13,419 nucleotides of DNA, taken from positions 1-13,419 of the forward strand of contig JBEBGV010000098.1 in assembly GCA_040081265.1 (NCBI GenBank). The letters are read 5' to 3'. Shown one piece after another: positions 8,026 through 13,419 of the stretch; the first letter of the stretch is position 1, and each line of letters begins with the position of its first letter. The translations under genes and the position numbers were made by a program. The notes under the pieces are model-generated. The model was not told the DNA's origin, ran no database searches, and worked only from the letters and a program-made list of their open reading frames with translations. Source of the DNA: JBEBGV01 sp040081265. Lineage in GTDB: Bacteria; Acidobacteriota; Vicinamibacteria; Vicinamibacterales; UBA2999.

Positions 8026-8330
8026 CGATCGACGAACTGCGCACGCGGATAGACGTGATTGATCAGCAGCTGGTGCGCCTGCTCAACGTGCGGGTGGCCT
8101 GTGCTGTGGAGGTCGGACGCATCAAGCACGGACTGGGGCTGCCGATCTACCAGCCCGACCGCGAGGCGCAGGTGCTGAACGGCGTGCGTGGCGCCGCCAC
8201 GGACCTGGCCGGGCCGCTGACGGCCGACGCTGTCGTCCGTATCTTTGAACGCATCATCGACGAGGCGCGCCGCGCCGAGCGCGAAGCCAGCGCGCGTCGC
8301 GATGGTCTTCCTTCGGACCGCGGGGAGTAG
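8010..8330 (+). CDS. Chorismate mutase, AroQ class, single domain
   Basis: This 106-aa protein should convert chorismate to prephenate, the entry to the tyrosine and phenylalanine branch. It is a free-standing AroQ helical domain. R11 or R13, R28, K39, D50, R51 and E52 line up with the active-site residues of the E. coli mutase domain (R11, R28, K39, D48, R51, E52), and IYQPDREAQVL is the usual helix-2 entry. At the site of E. coli Gln88 the protein appears to have Glu (E90), as in a number of other AroQ proteins. The GTG start overlaps trpA by 16 bases. There is no signal peptide, so it is cytoplasmic. The DAHP synthase gene begins four bases after its stop. In several bacteria these two activities are fused or form a complex, so a partnership here is likely but not shown. 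Confidence 0.88.
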   Translation: MAEGLTIDELRTRIDVIDQQLVRLLNVRVACAVEVGRIKHGLGLPIYQPDREAQVLNGVRGAATDLAGPLTADAVVRIFERIIDEARRAEREASARRDGLPSDRGE

Positions 8331-8334
8331 TGCC

Positions 8335-9378
8335 ATGGTTGTTGTGATGAAAGAGCGCGCGACCGAAGCGCAGATTGATGGCGTCATCGCCAGGCTGATC
8401 GAGATGGGCATGGACGTGCACAGGTCTTCGGGGGCCACGCGCACGGTGCTCGGGGTCGTCGGGACCCAGAAGGTCGACAAGGCGCTGGTCGAACTCTTCG
8501 ACGGCGTGCACGAGGTGCTGCGGATCACCGAGCCCTACAAGCGCGCCAGCCGCACCTTCAAGCCGGACGACACGGTGGTCGTGGTTGATGACGTGCGAAT
8601 CGGCGGCAATGAAGTCATCGTCATGGCCGGTCCGTGTTCGGCCGAGACCGAGGAGCAGGTGCATGCCTCGGCTGCGGCCGTGAAGCGCGCCGGCGCCAGG
8701 ATCCTCAGAGGCGGGGCGTTCAAGCCGCGCAGTTCACCCTACAGCTTCCAGGGCCTGGGGGAACCCGGACTCGTGATGCTGCGTGATGCGGCCAGCGCGC
8801 AGGGCCTGAAGCTCATCTCCGAAGTGATGGATATCAGTCAGATCCCGCTCATCGACAAGTACTGCGACATCTTCCAGGTGGGTGCGCGCAATATGCAGAA
8901 CTTCAGCCTGCTGCGCGAACTCGGACACGCCCGTAAGCCCGTGATGCTCAAGCGCGGTATCGCGGCGACGATCGAGGAGTGGCTCCTGTCGGCCGAGTAC
9001 ATCCTGGTCGGTGGCAATCCGGATGTCATCCTCTGCGAGCGCGGGATCCGTACCTTCGAGACGGCCACCCGCAACACCTTCGATATCTCGGCCATCCCGG
9101 TCGTCAAGAAGCTCAGTCACCTGCCGATCGTCGCCGACCCCAGCCACGGCGCGGGCCGGCGCGACATGGTGGCCCAGTTGGCCCGTGCGGCCGTGGCCGC
9201 TGGAGCCGACGGTCTGATCATCGAGGTGCACACCGATCCTGACCACGCCTTGAGTGATGGCGCCCAGTCGATGTTCCCGGAACAGTTCGAGAGCCTGATG
9301 GGGGAACTGCGCATCATCGCCCCGGCGATCGGCAGGAGCGTCGGTCGCGAACCCGCGGGTCGCGGCGTCAAAGGCTAG
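8335..9378 (+). CDS. aroF: 3-deoxy-7-phosphoheptulonate (DAHP) synthase, type I-beta with N-terminal ferredoxin-like domain
   Basis: This 347-aa enzyme condenses phosphoenolpyruvate and erythrose 4-phosphate, the first step of the shikimate pathway. Residues 1 to about 75 (MVVVMKERATEAQID... to ITEPYK) match the ferredoxin-like regulatory domain of the Thermotoga maritima type, where tyrosine and phenylalanine inhibit. The barrel follows from about 90. Metal ligands are seen as C101 (AGPCS), H271 (DPSHG), E297 (IIEVH) and D308 (ALSDG), plus KPRSSPYSFQG (130-140), GARNMQNF (183-190) and LKRG (205-208). The ATG at 8335 has GGGGAG seven bases upstream and gives the typical N-terminus; an open frame from 8245 merely runs through the mutase gene. 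The gene symbol varies between organisms (aroF, aroG, aroA). Confidence 0.94.
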   Translation: MVVVMKERATEAQIDGVIARLIEMGMDVHRSSGATRTVLGVVGTQKVDKALVELFDGVHEVLRITEPYKRASRTFKPDDTVVVVDDVRIGGNEVIVMAGPCSAETEEQVHASAAAVKRAGARILRGGAFKPRSSPYSFQGLGEPGLVMLRDAASAQGLKLISEVMDISQIPLIDKYCDIFQVGARNMQNFSLLRELGHARKPVMLKRGIAATIEEWLLSAEYILVGGNPDVILCERGIRTFETATRNTFDISAIPVVKKLSHLPIVADPSHGAGRRDMVAQLARAAVAAGADGLIIEVHTDPDHALSDGAQSMFPEQFESLMGELRIIAPAIGRSVGREPAGRGVKG

Positions 9379-9386
9379 CTGACGGG

Positions 9387-10235
9387 ATGAGCGAGCCGCC
9401 CTTTCGATCGGTTGCCATCGTCGGCCTCGGGCTGATCGGTGGTTCGCTGGCGCTCGCGCTGCGCGAACGCTGGCCGTCTGTCCGGGTCACGGGGGTCGAC
9501 TCCGAGGCGGTGATTGCGCACGTGCGTGGCAGCGGCGCCATCGACCGCTCCGCCAGCGATCTGGCCGAGGTCACCGATGTCGACCTGGTGGTTCTCGCCG
9601 CGCCCGTCAGGCAGAACCTCGAGTTGCTCGGGCGCTTGCGTGCACCATCCGCGGTGGTGACCGATGTTGGAAGCACCAAGCGAGTCATGGTCGAAGCCGG
9701 GCGCAGTCTCCCCGAGTCGGTCGTGTTCGTCGGCGGGCATCCGCTCGGGGGTGCCGAGCGCGGCGGCTTCGCGTTCGCGCGTGCCAACCTTTTCGATCGG
9801 CGCCCCTGGATCTTCACCCCCGATGGTTCGATCGGAGGGGCGGCGGTAGCGTCCCTCACGCGGCTGGTCGAGGGCCTGGGCGCCGAAGCGGTCACGATGG
9901 ATGCCGACGACCACGACCGGTTGATGTCGTTCCTGAGTCACCTGCCGCAACTGACGGCGAGCGCACTGATGGATGTTGTTGGTGACGGTGCGGGCTCTGA
10001 GGGCCTTCGTCTCGCGGGCCGGGGGCTGGTGGACACCACGCGGCTGGCGTCGAGCCCGGCCAACGTCTGGGGCGATGTCTGTCAGACCAACGTCGAACCC
10101 ATCCGACACGCGCTTGATGTGCTGATCGGACGTCTGACCCTGCTGCGTGAGAACCTGGATACGCCCGGAGCGATCGACGATCTGTTCCGCGACGCGGCAA
10201 GTTGGCGCGCTGTATTGATGAAGGATCGCGAGTGA
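9387..10235 (+). CDS. tyrA: Prephenate (or arogenate) dehydrogenase
   Basis: TyrA (282 aa) oxidatively decarboxylates prephenate to 4-hydroxyphenylpyruvate, or arogenate to tyrosine. An NAD(P)-binding Rossmann fold starts at once with VAIVGLGLIGGS (9-20). TDVGSTK (92-98) and GGHPLGGAERGG (116-127) carry the conserved Ser and the catalytic His (H118). The helical dimer domain has DHDRLMSFLSHLPQLTASAL and TRLASSPANVWGDVCQTN. The common SHLPH motif reads SHLPQ here (184-188). There is no C-terminal ACT domain and no fused mutase, so regulation by tyrosine may rest on the DAHP synthase. It begins 8 bases after aroF and is the last gene of the + strand run. Coenzyme and substrate preference cannot be read with confidence. 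Confidence 0.92.
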   Translation: MSEPPFRSVAIVGLGLIGGSLALALRERWPSVRVTGVDSEAVIAHVRGSGAIDRSASDLAEVTDVDLVVLAAPVRQNLELLGRLRAPSAVVTDVGSTKRVMVEAGRSLPESVVFVGGHPLGGAERGGFAFARANLFDRRPWIFTPDGSIGGAAVASLTRLVEGLGAEAVTMDADDHDRLMSFLSHLPQLTASALMDVVGDGAGSEGLRLAGRGLVDTTRLASSPANVWGDVCQTNVEPIRHALDVLIGRLTLLRENLDTPGAIDDLFRDAASWRAVLMKDRE

Positions 10236-10261
10236 GGCGGGTCCGACCCGCCCTACGTACG
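10236..10261 (-). repeat. Short palindromic repeat, copy 2, filling the tyrA / acyl-CoA synthetase junction
   Basis: On the - strand it reads CGTACGTAG followed by GGCGGGT, a CGG loop, and ACCCGCC: a perfect 7-bp GC stem. Its first nine bases code Arg-Thr-TAG at the end of the acyl-CoA synthetase gene. The remaining 17 bases (10236-10252) are exactly the gap between the tyrA stop and that stop codon. No T-run flanks the stem on either strand, so it is at best a weak terminator. Copy 1 lies at 5947-5975 in the other orientation. Confidence 0.75.
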
Positions 10262-12220
10262 ATGGGCGACGCGTCGGATCATCTCTACCGCGGCCGGATT
10301 TTCGAGCGATGACAAGTCGCCGGGCGGGTCGCCAAGGTAGGTCGTCCGTATCACCCGACGCATGACCTTGGCATTCCGCGTCTTGGGCAGGTCATCGACG
10401 AAGAGCACGGCGTGAGGCCGAAGCGGCTTGCCCAGCCGCTCGGCCACCATCGCCTTGAGTTCCTCCGCGAGCGTCGGGGACGCGTCGAACCCCGGCCGGA
10501 GGACGCAGAAGCACACCAGCGCCTGTCCCTTCACCTCGTCGGGCACGCCAATGGCTCCCGCCTCGATCACCGAAGGGTGTTCGACCAGGACCGACTCGAC
10601 TTCGGCTGGACCAAGTCGCTTTCCAGCAATCTTGATCGTGTCGTCGGACCGTCCCAGGATGTACCACAACCCATCGGCATCGATGGCGGCCCAGTCGCCG
10701 TGGACCCAGACGCCGGGGAAGCGCGACCAGTAGGTCTGTTCGTACCTGACGGGATCATTCCAGAAGCCACGCGTCATGCCGATCCACGGCGCGCGGACGA
10801 CCAGTTCGCCGACCTCCTCTCGAACCGAACGCCCGTGTTCGTCAACGACGTCGGCCGCAATTCCTGGAGGCGGGGCGGCGAACGAACAGGGTTTCATTGG
10901 CGTGAGGACGTTGCCCGACACCAGGCCGCCAGACACCTCAGTGCCACCGGAGTAGTTGATGATCGGCAGCCGACCTCCTCCGACGTGCTCGAACGCCCAG
11001 CGCCATGATTCGGGATTCCAGGGTTCACCGGTGGAACCGAGAATCCTCAGGGACGACAGATCGTGACCGGCGAGAGGCGTCTCGCCATGTTTCATGAGTG
11101 ACCGGACCAGTGTCGGAGAGATGCCCAGCACCGTCACGCGATGGCGTTCGACGAGCGACCACAGCCGATCAGGACCGGGATAGTCGAGGGCGCCGTCATA
11201 GATCACCATCGTGCCGCCCAGTAGCGTCATGCCCCAGACCTCCCACGGGCCCATCATCCAGCCCATGTCCGTGATCCAGAACATGGTGTCGGCGGCACCG
11301 ACGTCGAAGCAGTGAGCGATGTCCTGCGCGGCTTTGATCGGGAAGCCACAGTGCGTGTGCACGGCGCCTTTGGGTACGCCCGTCGTGCCGGACGTGTAGA
11401 GGATCATCAAGGCGTCTTCGGCGTCTGTCCGCTCCGTCTCGCAGACCTCCGATTGCCGCGACACCGTTTCGTCCCAGAGCCGGTCGCGGTCGCAACGTGT
11501 AAAGCCTTCGTCGAGCGTCCGTCTCAGGACCAGGGCATGTCGGACGGCGGGGACGGCGTCAAGCGCGGCGTCTGCGACCGCCTTCATGTCGACGGGTCGC
11601 CCTCGCCGGTTGAAGCCGTCTGCGGTGATGAGCAGGGTTGCGCCGGCATCGCGGAGGCGGGTGACCAGCGCATCAACGCCATAACCGGAAAAGAGCGGGA
11701 GGACGATTGCGCCCACCTTCATTACCGCGAAGAACGCGACGACCAGTTCTGGACACATCGGCATGAACAGGCCCACTCGGTCGCCTGTGGTGACTCCGAG
11801 CTCCTTCAGGGCGTTCGCGCACCGGTTCACGTCGCGGGTCAGCTCACCGTAGGTGAGTGTCCGGTTCTCGCCATCTTCGCCTTCCCAGATCACGGCGGCA
11901 CGTGCGTCGGTCGGTGTGCCCACCCACTTGTCGAGACAGTTATGGACGATGTTCAACCGTCCGTCGACGCACCACCGCGGCCAGGCAGGGCCGCGGGAGG
12001 TATCGAGGACCTGCGAGCAGGGCTCGTAGAACCGGATGTCGAGGTCTTCGAAGACGGCGTTCCAGAACCAGGCGATCTCGGTCGTCGAGCGCCGCATCAG
12101 CTCTGCGTAGGTGCTGATCCCGTGGCGACGCATGAAGGCCGTGAGGCGTGCGCGCTCGATGACTTCTGGCGTGGGTCGCCAGACAATCTCCCCCCCGAAC
12201 TCGAACCCACCAGCGCTCAT
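10253..12220 (-). CDS. AMP-forming acyl-CoA synthetase, acetyl-CoA synthetase-like
   Basis: This 655-aa enzyme should activate a carboxylic acid with ATP to an acyl-AMP and then an acyl-CoA. After an N-terminal region (about 30-90) like that of acetyl-CoA synthetases come the AMP-binding P-loop LYTSGTTGVPKG (274-285), GSTGEPWNP (395-403), YSGGTE (423-428), HGDWA (507-511), the hinge GRSDDTIKIAGKR (523-535), and the catalytic lysine K618 in PKTRNAK. Where acetyl-CoA synthetases have Trp in WWQTE, lining the acetate pocket, this protein appears to have Gly425, so a substrate larger than acetate is plausible. The acylation motif PX4GK reads PX4AK here. The ATG at 12220 is the first in frame. It lies 31 bases after the SRPBCC gene and probably shares its transcript. 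The last codons, Arg-Thr-TAG, lie in a repeat. Confidence 0.9.
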   Translation of the reverse strand: MSAGGFEFGGEIVWRPTPEVIERARLTAFMRRHGISTYAELMRRSTTEIAWFWNAVFEDLDIRFYEPCSQVLDTSRGPAWPRWCVDGRLNIVHNCLDKWVGTPTDARAAVIWEGEDGENRTLTYGELTRDVNRCANALKELGVTTGDRVGLFMPMCPELVVAFFAVMKVGAIVLPLFSGYGVDALVTRLRDAGATLLITADGFNRRGRPVDMKAVADAALDAVPAVRHALVLRRTLDEGFTRCDRDRLWDETVSRQSEVCETERTDAEDALMILYTSGTTGVPKGAVHTHCGFPIKAAQDIAHCFDVGAADTMFWITDMGWMMGPWEVWGMTLLGGTMVIYDGALDYPGPDRLWSLVERHRVTVLGISPTLVRSLMKHGETPLAGHDLSSLRILGSTGEPWNPESWRWAFEHVGGGRLPIINYSGGTEVSGGLVSGNVLTPMKPCSFAAPPPGIAADVVDEHGRSVREEVGELVVRAPWIGMTRGFWNDPVRYEQTYWSRFPGVWVHGDWAAIDADGLWYILGRSDDTIKIAGKRLGPAEVESVLVEHPSVIEAGAIGVPDEVKGQALVCFCVLRPGFDASPTLAEELKAMVAERLGKPLRPHAVLFVDDLPKTRNAKVMRRVIRTTYLGDPPGDLSSLENPAAVEMIRRVAHRT

Positions 12221-12251
12221 GCGGGCATTCTCTGCGTGAAGGTCTCGACCG

Positions 12252-12728
12252 TCAGGCCCGGTTGCCCAGCGGGTCCACCTCGCAGACCTTTTCGACCGAC
12301 TGCTTCAGGTCGAGCAGGTCCTGACTCAGGACGTCACGGACCTTTCCGGACATCGCCCATTCGAGCGGCGACAGCAGCGCCGGCGGCAGTCCCTGCGGTC
12401 TCAGGCCGAACTCCACGCTCACGCGTGTCCCGTTTTCGAATGGCTCGAATGAGAAGCTCGTGTCGATGCGGACGCCGGCCTTGTGATGAGTGATCGTGTA
12501 GCCGCGGTTGTGCTCGAACGCCGTGATCTCCATCTCCGCGTCGTCAGGCCGACCGATGACCTCGCGTGTTTCGATCCATCTCGAGCCGAGACGGAGGGGA
12601 CCGAACGTCACCATCTTGACCTTCTTGATGCCGGAGACGTTCTGCGATCCGTGCTCGATGTCGGTGAACAGGGCGAAGACGCTATCGACCGGGGCTTCGA
12701 TATCACGAGAGACGCGAACTGTTGCCAT
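12252..12728 (-). CDS. SRPBCC (START-like / polyketide cyclase-type) family protein
   Basis: This 158-aa protein has the look of an SRPBCC fold: the opening VRVSRDIEAPVDSVFALFTDIEH (strand, then the helix pair with the proline of APVDSVF), a glycine-rich strand FGPLRLGSRWIETREV, repeated strands such as YTITHHKAGVRIDTSFSFEPF and TRVSVEFGLR, and a long C-terminal helix (about residues 125-150). Members bind hydrophobic ligands in a central cavity; some are cyclases or transfer proteins, and many have no known function. No signal peptide or membrane segment is seen. The ATG at 12728 follows AGAGG with a seven-base spacing (12736-12740, - strand). It is the first gene of a likely pair with the acyl-CoA synthetase 31 bases downstream. 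I cannot assign a specific role. Confidence 0.8.
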   Translation of the reverse strand: MATVRVSRDIEAPVDSVFALFTDIEHGSQNVSGIKKVKMVTFGPLRLGSRWIETREVIGRPDDAEMEITAFEHNRGYTITHHKAGVRIDTSFSFEPFENGTRVSVEFGLRPQGLPPALLSPLEWAMSGKVRDVLSQDLLDLKQSVEKVCEVDPLGNRA

Positions 12729-12877
12729 ACAGGTACCTCTGCGCAGCCAGACGCAGGATGCGTGCCAGCGTGCGCGTGGAGCGCCGGGCGCAGGTGCCGG
12801 GGTTTGTGCGGGTCGTGCGGACGGAGGTGGGGACTATATCGCGAACCGGCTGGGGAATTCCCCGACGATCGGGACCG
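12729..12877. other. Intergenic region between glycosyltransferase and SRPBCC genes, with inverted repeats
   Basis: No convincing small gene is seen. It holds a perfect 12-base palindrome GGGGAATTCCCC (12852-12863), overlapped by CCCGA-CGA-TCGGG (12861-12873), a 5-bp stem just after the glycosyltransferase stop. A second small inverted repeat, ACGCA-GGA-TGCGT, lies at 12751-12763. On the - strand GATATAGT near 12833-12840 is an AT-rich -10-like patch in very GC-rich surroundings, but no good -35 is seen at the right distance. The promoter of the SRPBCC and synthetase pair probably lies here. Confidence 0.35.
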
Positions 12878-13419
12878 TCAGTGTGCGTCTTTCACCCGCG
12901 CCAGGAGCGACTCCACTCGAGCCAGGACGGTGGGCCAGCGATACTCCTGTTCGACGTAGGCGAGCCCTTGTGAGCCAAGCACGTCACGCTCGACTGGATG
13001 GTCGAGCAGGTAATCAAGCGCTTCGGCGAACTCACGCGCCGACCGATAGGCCAATCCCCCGTTTGCACGGCTCACCTGGCCAGCGAGTACCGCGCACTGA
13101 CCGTTCACAAGCGCCGGACGCGCGTGATTCCAGGCTTCCAGCAGCACGATGCTGAGGCTCTCATAGGGCGATGGCACGACGAGGGCGGCGGCATTGGCCA
13201 GCAAGGTGTGACGAGCCTCGTCCGAGACATACCCGAGGGCACTGATCTGCGGATGCGACGGAATGCTCATTTTTGTCGGCCCTGCCAGAACCAGCTTCAG
13301 GTCCGGACGTTCCACGGCGTATTGCTCGAAGTATTCGAACAGCGTGTGGCAACCTTTGTTGCGGTCGATGCGGCCGAGGTAGAGGAGGTAGGGGGAAGAG
13401 GAAGGCGATAGGGGATGGG
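12878..13419 (-). CDS. Glycosyltransferase family 4, 5'-partial (C-terminal half)
   Basis: The frame is open through the right edge, so the N-terminal acceptor-binding domain lies outside the window; 179 codons are visible. Read from the edge, YLLYLGRIDRNKG (visible residues 10-22) is the start of the GT-B nucleotide-sugar domain with its Arg (16) and Lys (21). LKLVLAGP and ISALGYVSDEARHTLLANA follow. Then PSPYESLSIVLLEAW gives the EX7E motif (E86 and E94), typical of retaining GT4 enzymes. Family members move a sugar from a nucleotide donor onto polysaccharide, lipid or small-molecule acceptors. Donor and acceptor cannot be told. An apparent start at 13315 is an in-frame GTG codon inside the domain, not the real start. 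It is 149 bases upstream of the SRPBCC gene on the same strand. Confidence 0.9.
   Translation of the reverse strand, partial: HPLSPSSSPYLLYLGRIDRNKGCHTLFEYFEQYAVERPDLKLVLAGPTKMSIPSHPQISALGYVSDEARHTLLANAAALVVPSPYESLSIVLLEAWNHARPALVNGQCAVLAGQVSRANGGLAYRSAREFAEALDYLLDHPVERDVLGSQGLAYVEQEYRWPTVLARVESLLARVKDAH

Noticed and set aside
8245..8334. An upstream start for the DAHP synthase
   Set aside because: It lies within the chorismate mutase gene; the ATG at 8335 has a good ribosome binding site and the normal family N-terminus.
11312..12493. A 393-codon open frame on the + strand opposite the acyl-CoA synthetase
   Set aside because: It spans the end of two real - strand genes, has no recognisable domain, and has the composition of an antisense shadow.
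1..13419. CRISPR arrays, insertion sequences, tRNA or rRNA genes, phage or defence genes
   Set aside because: No repeated spacer pattern, transposase, terminal inverted repeat, tRNA-like cloverleaf or defence-type domain was seen; nearly all sequence is accounted for by metabolic genes.

Overview
The window is a GC-rich bacterial chromosome segment dominated by aromatic amino acid biosynthesis. From position 1 to 10235 eleven genes run on the + strand with almost no space between them: a bifunctional aroDE (5' end cut by the window edge), a complete trpEGDCFBA set, a free-standing AroQ chorismate mutase, a type I-beta DAHP synthase, and tyrA. Most junctions are overlaps or gaps of 4 to 13 bases, so the set reads as one supraoperon. 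It covers the first step of the shikimate pathway (DAHP synthase), two middle steps (dehydroquinate to shikimate), the whole tryptophan branch, and the mutase and dehydrogenase steps of the tyrosine branch. Genes for aroA, aroB, aroC, aroK, prephenate dehydratase and an aromatic aminotransferase are not in the window.

From 10253 to the right edge the genes lie on the - strand, convergent with tyrA: an AMP-forming acyl-CoA synthetase of the acetyl-CoA synthetase type, preceded in its own reading direction by an SRPBCC (START-like) small protein, and then, 149 bases further upstream, the C-terminal half of a GT4 glycosyltransferase cut by the window edge. These three have no evident link to aromatic synthesis.

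No mobile element, CRISPR array, tRNA or rRNA is seen. The best non-coding signal is a pair of related short palindromic repeats in opposite orientation, at 5947-5975 and 10236-10261. Both start with the same nine bases, CGTACGTAG, read in the same frame as Arg-Thr-stop, and these form the last two residues and stop codon of two unrelated genes (trpF and the acyl-CoA synthetase). The 17-base hairpin of the second copy exactly fills the gap between the convergent tyrA and synthetase genes.

The organism cannot be named from the sequence alone. High GC, GTG starts, the plant-like AroD-AroE fusion, and repeats of the form GTAGG(S)CGGG...CCCGCC remind me of soil Acidobacteriota (Vicinamibacteria-like). 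This is a low to moderate confidence impression, not a search result. Overall this is an ordinary, well conserved metabolic region with a few points worth checking, and I see no clearly new multi-gene system.
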